Made by a program: the position numbers and the translations under genes
Shown here: positions 14,456 to 22,944 of the stretch, piece by piece
How the letters are laid out: each line of letters starts with the position of its first letter
How positions within the stretch are numbered: the stretch's first letter is position 1
The notes under the pieces: model-generated
Database searches by the model: none
What the model was told of the DNA's origin: nothing
Seen by the model: only the letters and a program-made list of their open reading frames with translations
NCBI RefSeq assembly: GCF_001591345.1
Contig: NZ_BCUS01000046.1
Location: 1 to 44,424, forward strand
Length of the DNA: 44,424 nucleotides
Source: Variovorax boronicumulans NBRC 103145
GTDB taxonomy: Bacteria; Pseudomonadota; Gammaproteobacteria; Burkholderiales; Burkholderiaceae_C
Reading direction: 5' to 3'

Positions 14456-16114
14456 ATGGATTTCGGCGACGTGAAAAAGCTGGGCGGCCTGAGCCCGTTC
14501 GAACTGAAGGATGCGCTGATCCAGGTCGCACGACAGAGTGACCGCCTCATGCTCAACGCCGGCCGCGGCAACCCGAACTTCCTGGCCACCACCCCGCGCC
14601 ACGGCTTCTTCCAGTTCGGCCTCTTTGCCATGACCGAGGCCGAGCGCTCGTACATCTACATGGCGGACGTGGGCGGCTTTCCGCAGCGCGAGGGCATCGA
14701 GGCGCGCTTCGAGCTCTTTGCCAAGTCGCACGAGGGCGAGCCCGGCGTGCGCTTCATCGAGGCCGCCGTGTCCTACGTGCGCGACCAGCTGGGCCTGTCG
14801 GCCGGCGACTTCATCTACGAGATGTGCGAAGCCATCCTGGGCTGCAACTACCCGGTGCCCGACCGCATGCTGCGCCTGACCGAGATCGTCGTGGGCCAGT
14901 ACATCCACAAGGAAATGATCGGCACCCACCCCTTCGTGGGCAAGTTCGACATGTACGCGGTGGAAGGCGGCACCGCCGCCATGACCTACCTGTTCAACAG
15001 CCTGCGCGAGAACCACCTGCTGTCGCCCGGCGACACCATCGCGCTGGGCATGCCGATCTTCACGCCCTACATCGAGATCCCGCACCTGAACGACTACCAG
15101 CTCATCGAGGCGCTGATCGACGCGCCGCCGGAGAACAACTGGCAGTTCACCAAGAAGGAGCTGCAGAAGCTGCTCGACCCGAAGGTCAAGGCCTTCTTCC
15201 TGTGCAACCCGAGCAACCCGCCCTCGGTGAAGATCAGCGACGAGGTGCTGGGCTACATCGCCGACATCGTGAAGCAGCGGCCCGACCTCATCATCCTCAC
15301 GGACGACGTGTACGGCACCTTCGCCGACAACTTCCTGTCGCTGTTCGCGATCTGCCCGCAAAACACCATCCTGGTGTATTCGTTCTCCAAGTACTTCGGC
15401 GCCACCGGCTGGCGCATGGGCGTGGTCGCCACGCACGAGGACAACATCCTCGACCGCAAGATCGCCGCCCTGCCCGAGGCCAAGCGCAAGGAGCTCGACG
15501 CGCGCTACAGCTCCATCACCACCGAGCCGCGCAAGCTGAAGTTCATCGACCGCCTCGTGGCCGACAGTCGCACCGTGGCGCTGAACCACACGGCCGGCCT
15601 GTCGACCCCGGTGCAGGCGCAGATGGTGATGTTCTCGCTGTTCTGCCTCATGGACGAGGGCGAGACCTACAAGAAGTCGATGAAGCACATCGTCTCGCGC
15701 CGCAAGGAAGCGCTGTACCGCGAGCTCGGCCTGCCGCTGCAGCCCGACCCGAACTCGGTGAGCTACTACCACCTGCTCGACCTGCAGGACATCGCCACGC
15801 AGATGCACGGCGAGCGCTTCGGCAAGTGGATTCTCACGAAGCTGCAGCCCAACGAAGCGCTGTTCCGCATCGCCGCCGAAACCAGCATCGTGCTGCTGCC
15901 CGGCCGCGGCTTCGGCGGCAAGCACCCCTCGGGGCGCGTGTCGCTGGCCAACCTCAACGAGTACGACTACGCGAACATCGGGCGCTCGCTGCGCAAGATG
16001 GCTTCGGAGTACTTTGCGATGTTCGAGAAGGAGGTGGGGGGTAGCAAGGCGGGCACGGCGAAGACCGCCGTGGTCAAGCCCGTGAAGACGGGCAAGGCCG
16101 GGAAGAAGAAGTAG
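14456..16114 (+). CDS. aspD: Aspartate 4-decarboxylase (bifunctional aminotransferase)
   Basis: PLP enzyme that converts L-aspartate to L-alanine and CO2, with an aspartate aminotransferase side activity in this family. 552 aa, the large size typical of AspD, not of ordinary class I aminotransferases (about 400). Motifs: MLNAGRGNPNFLATTPRHGF, AERSYIYMADVGGFPQREGI, AVEGGTAAMTYLFNSL, FFLCNPSNPPSVKISDE, LTDDVYGTFADNF and the PLP-lysine site YSFSKYFGATGWRMG (Lys312). With the AspT exchangers upstream it forms an aspartate-in, alanine-out cycle. The intracellular decarboxylation consumes a proton and so generates proton-motive force. Confidence 0.95.
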   Translation: MDFGDVKKLGGLSPFELKDALIQVARQSDRLMLNAGRGNPNFLATTPRHGFFQFGLFAMTEAERSYIYMADVGGFPQREGIEARFELFAKSHEGEPGVRFIEAAVSYVRDQLGLSAGDFIYEMCEAILGCNYPVPDRMLRLTEIVVGQYIHKEMIGTHPFVGKFDMYAVEGGTAAMTYLFNSLRENHLLSPGDTIALGMPIFTPYIEIPHLNDYQLIEALIDAPPENNWQFTKKELQKLLDPKVKAFFLCNPSNPPSVKISDEVLGYIADIVKQRPDLIILTDDVYGTFADNFLSLFAICPQNTILVYSFSKYFGATGWRMGVVATHEDNILDRKIAALPEAKRKELDARYSSITTEPRKLKFIDRLVADSRTVALNHTAGLSTPVQAQMVMFSLFCLMDEGETYKKSMKHIVSRRKEALYRELGLPLQPDPNSVSYYHLLDLQDIATQMHGERFGKWILTKLQPNEALFRIAAETSIVLLPGRGFGGKHPSGRVSLANLNEYDYANIGRSLRKMASEYFAMFEKEVGGSKAGTAKTAVVKPVKTGKAGKKK

Positions 16115-16137
16115 CCCTTCTCCCCGGCTACCGGCCC

Positions 16138-16162
16138 CGCAGGGCGCTCAGCCCACCCTGCG
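16138..16162. terminator. Hairpin between convergent aspD and phosphoesterase genes
   Basis: CGCAGGG (16138-16144) pairs with CCCTGCG (16156-16162) across an 11-nt loop. It lies 23 nt after the aspD stop and covers the stop codon of the convergent phosphoesterase gene, so it may serve both transcripts. No T-run. Confidence 0.35.
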
Positions 16163-18310
16163 CGCCGTCAACCACTGCGACGGCGCCAGGGCCGCCGCCA
16201 CCACGCGCACCTCGCCGATGTGGCCGAAGAAGCCGTCGGCGCGCGCACCATTCCAGGAGCCGCCGCCCACCACCCATTGCGAGGTGGCGGAGACCGAAGC
16301 CAGTCCCTGCGCCGCCGCGGCATTGCGCAGCACCGGCGCGCCCTCGACGTACATCGTGGTGTCGTGCGACACCGGGTCATTGACGATCGCGATGTGCACC
16401 CAGCGGTCGGCAATGACCTCGCCCGACCAGTTGGTCTTGGCCCGGGGCGTTCCCGCCGGACTCGGCACGACCTCCCATTGCACTTCACGCAGGCTCGAAA
16501 TGGCGAACAGCATCGGCGGCGCCTCGGCGTCGCCCAGGAAACCGGGCAGTTTCCCGCTGAGGCCGTCGCGCGTCATGATGTTCATCCACTTGTGGTTGTC
16601 GCTGGTCCAGGCCTTGTCGATCTTCACGAAGGCTTCGACCGTGTAGCCCTGGTCCAGCGTGTGCGCATTGATCGGCGCTGCCGCATCGGTGAGGAAATAG
16701 CTCATCCGAGGCGGTTCGTTCCTGTTGGTGTTGAGGAAGCGCACCGAGCCCGGCGCGGCCGAGAGGCGGTGGCGGTCGTCCGTCCAGATGATGTCGCTGT
16801 CGGCGGCATTGCGGATGACACTCTGGTTCAGGGCATCGCGACGCAGCGGGTTGGTCCCCGTCACGTCGGCAATCACGGTGCCCGGCAACACCGGCTGGTT
16901 CACCGTCCCGCCGATGAAGCGCCAGTGGGCCAGCGTGTTCGCGACCTTGGGATAGTCCTCCGCATCGGCGGCGGGCCGCTGCACGGTGGCTTCGGGGTCC
17001 TTGTAGTTGGCCAGGATCAGCGCCTTCGCCTGCTCGACCAGCGACTGCTCGACCGTGGCCTCGCCCGCAGCAAAGCCCTTGTTGAAGCCGGCGAAGCGCT
17101 GCGCGAAATCCATCTCGATGGTGAAAGCCTCGTTGGGTGTGGTGAGCACGGCCTGGTCGAAGGCGTTCAGCGTGGCAGCGGGCTTTTGCGGCACCCAGGG
17201 CGAGAACGACAGCACCTTGATCTGCTTGTTCGTCAGGTCGAACTCGTACAGGCGCATCAGGCCGTTGCCGCCCTGGTAGGCCATCTGGTAGTCGACCACC
17301 ATCTCCTCGACCTTGTGGCCGAAGTCGTTGGTCTTCGTGAGGTGCGCGGCGCCGTGGTGGTGGCCGTTGAGCGTCATGAAGATCTGGTCGTTGTCGCGGA
17401 TCAGTTTCTCCCACAGCATCTTGCCGTAGTCGGTTTCCAGCGGGCTGGTGCCGTCGGGCGCGATATTGAGCAGCTGGTGGTTGACCAGGATCACGGGCAG
17501 CGTCGGGTTCTTCGCGATCACCTGCCGCGCCCACGCGATGCCCGCGTCGGACACGCGCCACGACAGCGACAGCACCATGAACTTCTGGCCCTGCGCCTCG
17601 AACACGTGGTACTCGTGAAAGCCGCTGGTGTCGCGCGCGCCGAAGGTGGCCTGCTTCTTCGCGCGCTCGGTGCCGAACCACTGCAGGTAGGGCTCGGCGG
17701 CCAGGTTGCGCGCGGCGTCGGTGCCATTGACGGGGTCGACGCCGTAGTCGACGTCGTTCAGCACGTCGTGGTTGCCGGCCAGCACGCTGTAGGGCAGCTT
17801 CGCGTCCTCCAGCACCTTCATGGCGGCATCGGCCACCTTCCACTGGTCGGGCTTGCCGACCTGGTCGACCACGTCGCCGAGGTGGATGGTGAAAGGAATG
17901 TGCAGCGCCTTGGCGTTGGCGGCGATCCACTTCGTCTGCGCCGCGAAGGGCGCGCTGCCGAAGCGCTTATCGTACTGGTCGCTCTCGGCGGCGGTGGCGT
18001 AGCGCGCATAGAACTGCGTGTCGGGCATCACGGCCAGCGCGAAGCTCGAACGCTTGCTCACGGCAGGTTCTGGCGCGGGCGGGTTGGGCGCCGGTGCGGG
18101 AGCGGGCAGCGGGCCGAAGCCGGCGCTGCCGCCACCACCACCACCGCAGGCGGCGATGAGGGCGCTGCTGCCGCCGACGGTGAGCAGGGAGGCGCCGAGC
18201 TTGAGCATCTGCCGGCGTTGCGGGACGCGTTCGGTGTCGGGAGCGGAGGGGGAAGAAGACGGGGAAAGCGGAAGCGCGCGTGCGCCGCGCGGATCGACGG
18301 AATCGGACAT
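16148..18310 (-). CDS. Exported metallophosphoesterase lipoprotein with LamG-like domain
   Basis: 720 aa. The N-terminus has a twin-arginine-like pair (QRRQMLKLGASLLTVGGSSA) and a lipobox LIAAC (Cys55) followed by a Gly run and Pro/Ala linker, so it should be an exported lipoprotein, possibly through Tat. The calcineurin-like phosphoesterase domain (about 88-330) has all metal-binding blocks: DTQ (Asp97), GDVVD (145-149), GNHD (179-182), NHQ (277-279) and GHHH (316-319). A C-terminal concanavalin-like (LamG-type) domain occupies about 560-715 (YTVEAFVKIDKAW, DRWVHIAIVNDPVSHDTTMY, GEVRVVAAALAPSQW). The start at 18310 is chosen to keep the signal sequence near the N-terminus. Substrate unknown. 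A Pho-box-like array in front suggests phosphate-starvation control. Confidence 0.88.
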   Translation of the reverse strand: MSDSVDPRGARALPLSPSSSPSAPDTERVPQRRQMLKLGASLLTVGGSSALIAACGGGGGGSAGFGPLPAPAPAPNPPAPEPAVSKRSSFALAVMPDTQFYARYATAAESDQYDKRFGSAPFAAQTKWIAANAKALHIPFTIHLGDVVDQVGKPDQWKVADAAMKVLEDAKLPYSVLAGNHDVLNDVDYGVDPVNGTDAARNLAAEPYLQWFGTERAKKQATFGARDTSGFHEYHVFEAQGQKFMVLSLSWRVSDAGIAWARQVIAKNPTLPVILVNHQLLNIAPDGTSPLETDYGKMLWEKLIRDNDQIFMTLNGHHHGAAHLTKTNDFGHKVEEMVVDYQMAYQGGNGLMRLYEFDLTNKQIKVLSFSPWVPQKPAATLNAFDQAVLTTPNEAFTIEMDFAQRFAGFNKGFAAGEATVEQSLVEQAKALILANYKDPEATVQRPAADAEDYPKVANTLAHWRFIGGTVNQPVLPGTVIADVTGTNPLRRDALNQSVIRNAADSDIIWTDDRHRLSAAPGSVRFLNTNRNEPPRMSYFLTDAAAPINAHTLDQGYTVEAFVKIDKAWTSDNHKWMNIMTRDGLSGKLPGFLGDAEAPPMLFAISSLREVQWEVVPSPAGTPRAKTNWSGEVIADRWVHIAIVNDPVSHDTTMYVEGAPVLRNAAAAQGLASVSATSQWVVGGGSWNGARADGFFGHIGEVRVVAAALAPSQWLTARRVG

Positions 18311-18337
18311 GACAAGAGAAAACGTTGGGAAGCACCC

Positions 18338-18382
18338 AGCGTAGGTCGCGGCCATGACTCGGTCATGTACGGCCCATGACAC
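18338..18382 (-). promoter_or_regulatory. Candidate Pho box and -10 for the phosphoesterase gene
   Basis: Reading the minus strand, three 7-mers recur every 11 nt: GTGTCAT (18382-18376), CGTACAT (18371-18365) and GAGTCAT (18360-18354). The PhoB consensus is CTGTCAT with 11-nt spacing, so units one and three fit well and unit two partly. Exactly 10 nt after the last unit comes TACGCT (18343-18338), a weak -10 at the distance known for PhoB-activated promoters. The gene ATG is 28 nt further on. Confidence 0.45.
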
Positions 18383-18415
18383 TTCGTCCCCGAAGCGCCC
18401 TCCCCTGAATCCGGT

Positions 18416-19609
18416 TCAGGCCTTGGCCGCGCGCCCCGACGGCTCGAGCACCACCATCCGCCACGCGCACAGCGTGCCCGCCACCGCCAGCAACGCCGCC
18501 AGCGCGAACATCGTGCGATACCCCAGCTCCTGCGCCACCGCGCCGCCGAGCAACACGCCCAGCACACCGCCGAAGCCGTAGCCGATCACCGTGAACAGCG
18601 CCTGCCCGCGTCCGCGCAGGTGGCCGGGGAAGCGGCGCGACACCACGGCGATGCAGGCCGTGTGGTGCGCCGCGAAGCTCAGCGCATGCAGCCACTGCGC
18701 GATGACCAGCGCCGCGATGAAGCCGCCGAGCCCGGCCGTGAGCCCGAGCCGCGCCACGCCCGCGATGCCGCACACCAGCATCCAGCGCGGCATCGGCAAC
18801 AGGCCGATGAGCCGGCCCTGCAGGAAGAACCAGACGATCTCGGCCACCACCGACAGCGCCCACAAGAGGCCGATGGTGCTCTTGCCGTAGCCGATCGAAT
18901 CGAGGTACAGCGAGAAGAACGCGTACACCGAGAAGTGCGACATCACCTGGAAGAACAGCGAGGCGAAGAACCAGCGCACGGCGGGGATGCGCAGCACGGG
19001 GCCGATGGGCTCCTTCACGGCGTCGTGCGCGGCCGGCGGTTCGCGCAGGTCGGGCAGCTTCATGGTCGCGAGCAGCACCACGGCCAGCGTGCCGGCGGCC
19101 CAGTACGGAAAGTGCTTCATGCCGAAGCGCTCGAACCACTCGCCCGCGACGAACACGGTGACCAGGAAGCCGGCCGAGCCGCACAGGCGGATGCGCCCGT
19201 AGCGCCCCCAGTCGCCCGCGACGATCTGCGCCATGGCCGCTTCGGTGAGCGACATCATCGAGCTGGTGTGCGTGAACATCACGAGCAGCACCAGCGCGAG
19301 CCACCAGGCGCCGCCGTGCCACCACAGCCCGAAGGAGCTGGCCAGCGCCACCGCGGCGCTGAAGCGCAGCAACTTCACGCGCTGGCCGGTGTGGTCGCTG
19401 AGCGCGCCCCAGGCGTAGGGCGCGAAGACGCGCGTGATCGATTGCACCGAGGCCAGCAGGCTGATCGTGAAGATCGGCAGGCCCAGGTCCTTGAGCCACA
19501 GAGGCAGGTAAGGATTGAAGAAACCGATGTGCGCGAAGTAGCTGGCCGACAGGCCAGCGAACGCCAACAGGTGGCCGCGTCCGGCGGCCACAGGTGGCGC
19601 GGCAGACAC
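18416..19609 (-). CDS. MFS permease (HcaT/PPP-like)
   Basis: 12-segment major facilitator, 397 aa from a GTG start. The GTG at 19609 shares one base with the chorismate synthase stop (TAGTG), a coupled start; a longer frame upstream would read out of frame through aroC and is rejected. The sequence opens with LAFAGLSASYFAHIGFFNPY and LPLWLKDLGLPIFTISLLAS, typical of the MFS_1-like/phenylpropionate permease branch. WGALSDHTGQRVKLLRF is the loop 2-3 motif. RIRLCGSAGFLVTVF, FFSLYLDSIGYGKSTIGLLW and QALFTVIGYGFGGVLGVLLG are also visible. Substrate unknown; the tie to aroC may be positional only. Confidence 0.85.
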   Translation of the reverse strand: MSAAPPVAAGRGHLLAFAGLSASYFAHIGFFNPYLPLWLKDLGLPIFTISLLASVQSITRVFAPYAWGALSDHTGQRVKLLRFSAAVALASSFGLWWHGGAWWLALVLLVMFTHTSSMMSLTEAAMAQIVAGDWGRYGRIRLCGSAGFLVTVFVAGEWFERFGMKHFPYWAAGTLAVVLLATMKLPDLREPPAAHDAVKEPIGPVLRIPAVRWFFASLFFQVMSHFSVYAFFSLYLDSIGYGKSTIGLLWALSVVAEIVWFFLQGRLIGLLPMPRWMLVCGIAGVARLGLTAGLGGFIAALVIAQWLHALSFAAHHTACIAVVSRRFPGHLRGRGQALFTVIGYGFGGVLGVLLGGAVAQELGYRTMFALAALLAVAGTLCAWRMVVLEPSGRAAKA

Positions 19610-20721
19610 TACAGGAAAGACGACTGCGGCGACGCAGCTTCGCTCTTCTCGACGGGCGGGTTCACGTCGCCGCACTGCGCGCGGTTGCGCAGCACGTGCT
19701 CCATCACCACCAGCGCGAGCATGGCTTCGGCAATGGGCGTGGCGCGGATGCCCACGCACGGGTCGTGGCGGCCCTTGGTGATGACTTCGACCGGGTTGTT
19801 GTGGATGTCGATCGACTGGCGCGGGCTGATGATCGAGCTGGTGGGCTTGATCGCGATGCTCACCTCGAGGTCTTGCCCCGAGCTGATGCCGCCCAGGATG
19901 CCGCCCGCGTTGTTGCTGAGGAAGCCGGTCGGCGTGATCGAGTCGCCGTGCGTGGTGCCGCGCTGCGTGACGCTGTCGAAGCCGGCGCCGATTTCCACGG
20001 CCTTCACGGCGTTGATGCCCATCATGGCGTAGGCGATCTCGGCGTCGAGCTTGTCAAAGAGCGGCTCGCCCAGGCCCACGGGGACGTTGGTGGCGGTGAC
20101 GCGGATGCGCGCGCCGCACGAGTCGCCGGCCTTGCGCAGGCGGTCCATGTAGTCCTCCAGCGCGCTCACGTCGGCGATGGGGGCGAAGAAGGGGTTGTTG
20201 GGGACGTGGTCCCAGCTCTCGAAGGGAATGGCGATCTCGCCGATCTGCGTCATGCAGCCGCGGAACACCATCCCGTATTTTTCGGCCAGCCACTTCTTGG
20301 CGACCGCGCCGGCCGCGACCATGGGCGCGGTGAGGCGTGCCGAAGAACGCCCGCCGCCGCGCGGATCGCGGATGCCGTATTTCTTCCAGTAGGTGAAGTC
20401 GGCGTGGCCGGGGCGGAACTGCTGGGCGATCTGCCCATAGTCCTTGCTGCGCTGGTCGGTGTTCTGGATCAGCAGCGCAATGGGCGTGCCGGTGGTCTTG
20501 CCCTCGTATACGCCGGACAGGATCTGCACCGCGTCGGGCTCGTTGCGCTGGGTGACGTGGCGGCTGGTGCCGGGGCGCCGACGGTCGAGGTCGCCCTGGA
20601 TGTCGGCCTCGCTCAGGGCCATGCCCGGGGGGCAGCCGTCGATCACGCAGCCGATGGCCGGGCCGTGCGACTCGCCGAAATTGGTGACCGCGAAGAGAGT
20701 TCCGAAGGTGTTGCCGCTCAT
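19609..20721 (-). CDS. aroC: Chorismate synthase
   Basis: Makes chorismate from 5-enolpyruvylshikimate 3-phosphate with reduced FMN, the last shikimate step. 370 aa. Signature blocks: [127 protein letters not shown] and [18 protein letters not shown]. The start MSGNTF is preferred over one six residues upstream because it matches the family N-terminus. It is followed without gap by the MFS permease and preceded by a 61-residue protein in the same operon. Confidence 0.97.
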   Translation of the reverse strand: MSGNTFGTLFAVTNFGESHGPAIGCVIDGCPPGMALSEADIQGDLDRRRPGTSRHVTQRNEPDAVQILSGVYEGKTTGTPIALLIQNTDQRSKDYGQIAQQFRPGHADFTYWKKYGIRDPRGGGRSSARLTAPMVAAGAVAKKWLAEKYGMVFRGCMTQIGEIAIPFESWDHVPNNPFFAPIADVSALEDYMDRLRKAGDSCGARIRVTATNVPVGLGEPLFDKLDAEIAYAMMGINAVKAVEIGAGFDSVTQRGTTHGDSITPTGFLSNNAGGILGGISSGQDLEVSIAIKPTSSIISPRQSIDIHNNPVEVITKGRHDPCVGIRATPIAEAMLALVVMEHVLRNRAQCGDVNPPVEKSEAASPQSSFL

Positions 20722-20724
20722 GCC

Positions 20725-20737
20725 GGGGATTATCCCC
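20725..20737. promoter_or_regulatory. Palindrome in front of aroC
   Basis: GGGGAT-T-ATCCCC, 6-bp arms around one base, begins 3 nt before the aroC ATG and fills the place where a ribosome site would be. It could form a small hairpin affecting aroC translation. Confidence 0.35.
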
Positions 20738-20754
20738 ACAAAGCAGCAGCCGAC

Positions 20755-20940
20755 TCAGTCGGTGGTGTTTTCCATGCGCTTGGCGAGCGCGCCGAGCTGC
20801 AGCTCGATGCTGAACAGCCGCTCGTTCAGCACCGCCGTCTGCAGCCGGATCGCCTCGACGATGGCCTTGGTCTGCGGGTCGGAGGTGCTGTCGGACAGTT
20901 CCGCCAGGTCATGCAGCTTCTTGCGCAGTTCGTTGCTCAT
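20755..20940 (-). CDS. Small coiled-coil protein upstream of aroC
   Basis: 61 aa, function unknown. It is almost entirely helical and charged: MSNELRKKLHDLAELSDS, then IVEAIRLQTAVLNERLFSIE and LQLGALAKRMENTTD, with a heptad-like spacing of Leu and Ile. No signal peptide or membrane segment. GGAGG lies 6 nt before the ATG. The gene is 33 nt upstream of aroC in the same direction, so it is probably the first gene of the aroC-MFS transcript. I recognise no family. Confidence 0.65.
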   Translation of the reverse strand: MSNELRKKLHDLAELSDSTSDPQTKAIVEAIRLQTAVLNERLFSIELQLGALAKRMENTTD

Positions 20941-20994
20941 GGGGCCTCCGTTCGGTCGTGGGGTGCGTCGTGGAAGCCCCAGTATGGAGGCTCG

Positions 20995-22503
20995 TCAACG
21001 CTCCGGCAATGCGGCGCCGCCCGGGGGTACGGCGACCTCCTCCGCGTGGGACGCGCCCACCCCGCGCAGCCGCACCGCCACCAGCACGCCGACGAACAGC
21101 AGCACCGCGGCGCACAGGCCGGCCACCAGCCGCAGGGCGCGCAGCAGCGCCTCGCGCCCGGTGTCGAGCAGCACGGCGCCGGTGGTACCGGGCAGTTCCC
21201 CGGCCAGCGCGACCGCCCCGCCCAGCGTGCTGCGGGCGGCTTCGACCGCGGCCGCATCGGCCAGACCGGCGGGCACGGCGTCGGCCATGGCCGCGCGGTA
21301 GATCGCCGCGCCGACGCTGCCGAGGATGGCGATGCCCAGCGCCCCGCCGAACTCGGAGCTGGTCTCCGAGATGGCCGAGGCCACGCCCGCGCGCTCGGGC
21401 GGCGCGCTGCCCACAACCAGGTCGGTGGCCAGGGTGAACACCGGCGCCAGGCCGAGCGAGGAGATGACCGCGCTCGTCACCATCCAGGCCAGCCCGCCCT
21501 GCGCGGGCAGCAGCACCAGCATGCCGAAGCCCAGCGCCGCCACGCCCAGTCCGCCGCCCATCACGTAGGCCGGGCACAGGCGCCGCGTGAGCGCGGGCAC
21601 GATCATCGAGCCGACGATGAAGGCGCCGGCGCCCGGCATGCTCCACAGGCCCGCCGCCAGCGGCGGCAGGCCGAGCACCAGCTGCAGGTACTGCGCGTTG
21701 TACAGAAAGAGCCCGAACATCACGAAGCAGGCCAGCATGTAGGCCCCCAGCGAGACGCTGAAGGCCGGCAGCTTGAACAGGCGCAGGTCGATCATCGGGT
21801 TGGCCAGCCGCCCCTGCCGGCGCGCGAACAGCCAGCCCAGCAGCGCACCGGCCGCGATGGCCAGCAGCGACACCGCGTCGGGCCCGTGCTCGGCCACCTG
21901 CTTGATGCCGTAGATGGCCGCCAGCACCGCGCCCAGCGAGAGCGCCACGCTGGCCAGGTCGAGCGCGCCCGCGTCGGGGTCGCGGTACTCGGGCAAGAGC
22001 CACGGCCCGAGCGCCAGCAGCAGCACCATCACCGGCACGCCGATGAGGAACACCGAGCCCCACGGAAAGAACTGCAGCAGCACGCCGCCCAGCACCGGGC
22101 CGATGACCGCGCCGGCCGAGTAGCTGGAGATCCACACGCCGATGGCCACGGTGCGCTGCGCCGGGTCGAGGAACATGTTGCGGATCAGCGAGAGCGTGGA
22201 CGGCGCCAGCGTCGCCCCCGCCACGCCGAGCAGCGCGCGCGTGGCGATCAGCATGTTGGCGCTGGTCGAGAAGGCCGCGAGCACCGAGGCCACGCCGAAC
22301 GCCACTGCGCCGATCAGCAGCAGCCGGCGCCGCCCGATGCGGTCGCCCAGCGTGCCCATGGTGACCAGCAGGCCGGCCACGAAGAAGCCGTAGATGTCGA
22401 CGATCCACAGCAGCTGCGAGGCGGTCGGCTTGAGGTCTTCGCTGATCGACGGGATCGCCAGGTTCAGCACCGTGAGGTCCATCGAATAGAGCATGCAGGG
22501 CAA
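20995..22503 (-). CDS. 14-TM MFS exporter (DHA2/EmrB-QacA type), 5' end uncertain
   Basis: Drug:proton antiporter-like exporter, last gene of the ECF42 operon. About 502 aa from a TTG at 22503. Family motifs: YSMDLTVLNLAIPSIS, LWIVDIYGFFVAGLLVTMGT, LGDRIGRRRLLLIG (motif A), ATRALLGVAGATLAPSTLSL, SAGAVIGPVLGGVL (motif C) and PERAGVASAISETSSEFGGA late in the protein. The 5' end is odd. The same frame continues upstream as AAHPTGRHPPRATAREW to the stop of the preceding gene with no ATG, GTG or TTG, although REWTGLAVIALPC looks like true first-segment sequence. An ATG in a stop-start overlap at 22579 is in another frame. A 1-base indel after that ATG, or a CTG start at 22518, would explain this. 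Confidence 0.85.
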   Translation of the reverse strand: MPCMLYSMDLTVLNLAIPSISEDLKPTASQLLWIVDIYGFFVAGLLVTMGTLGDRIGRRRLLLIGAVAFGVASVLAAFSTSANMLIATRALLGVAGATLAPSTLSLIRNMFLDPAQRTVAIGVWISSYSAGAVIGPVLGGVLLQFFPWGSVFLIGVPVMVLLLALGPWLLPEYRDPDAGALDLASVALSLGAVLAAIYGIKQVAEHGPDAVSLLAIAAGALLGWLFARRQGRLANPMIDLRLFKLPAFSVSLGAYMLACFVMFGLFLYNAQYLQLVLGLPPLAAGLWSMPGAGAFIVGSMIVPALTRRLCPAYVMGGGLGVAALGFGMLVLLPAQGGLAWMVTSAVISSLGLAPVFTLATDLVVGSAPPERAGVASAISETSSEFGGALGIAILGSVGAAIYRAAMADAVPAGLADAAAVEAARSTLGGAVALAGELPGTTGAVLLDTGREALLRALRLVAGLCAAVLLFVGVLVAVRLRGVGASHAEEVAVPPGGAALPER

Positions 22504-22575
22504 CGCGATGACGGCCAGCCCGGTCCATTCGCGCGCCGTGGCGCGGGGCGGGTGCCGCCCGGTCGGGTGCGCCGC

Positions 22576-22944
22576 TCATGGGCCGGCTCCGCTGTCGCTT
22601 GCCGACCAGGCCTTGCGCACCTCGATGCTGCTCAAGCGCGCCGAGGGAATGCCGGCCGCAAGCTGCAGCGCCTCTTCGTCGCTGTCGGCCTCGACCAGGT
22701 AGAAGCCGCCCAGCTGCTCGCTGGTTTCGGCGAACGGCCCGTCGGTGACCGAGAGCTTGTCGTTGCGCATGCGCACCGTGACCGCCGTGCCGGCCGGCTG
22801 CAGGGCCTCGGCCACGACGAGCTTGCCGAGCGCCTGCAGGTGGGCGTCGTAGTCGATGTGTTCGTTGATGTAGTGGTCCATGTCCTGCGCCGAGAAGTGG
22901 CTCGTCTGCGCGTCGGTTCCGTAGATCAGGCAAAGGTATCTCAT
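22576..22944 (-). CDS. YCII/DGPF-family protein
   Basis: 122 aa, YCII-related dimeric alpha-beta barrel protein of unknown activity. MRYLCLIYG opens the domain; VTVRMRNDKLSVTDGPFAET carries the DGPF motif (69-72) that names the group, then EQLGGFYLVEADSDEEALQL and IPSARLSSIEVRK. DGPF proteins are the standard neighbours of ECF42 sigma factors. The ATG overlaps the stop of the paralogous gene upstream by 4 nt (ATGA). Its own stop overlaps an ATG at 22579 that should start the exporter gene but is in the wrong frame. Confidence 0.9.
   Translation of the reverse strand: MRYLCLIYGTDAQTSHFSAQDMDHYINEHIDYDAHLQALGKLVVAEALQPAGTAVTVRMRNDKLSVTDGPFAETSEQLGGFYLVEADSDEEALQLAAGIPSARLSSIEVRKAWSASDSGAGP

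Noticed and set aside
16220..18379. Plus-strand open frame opposite the phosphoesterase
   Set aside because: The opposite strand carries complete metal-binding motifs in order; this one has none.
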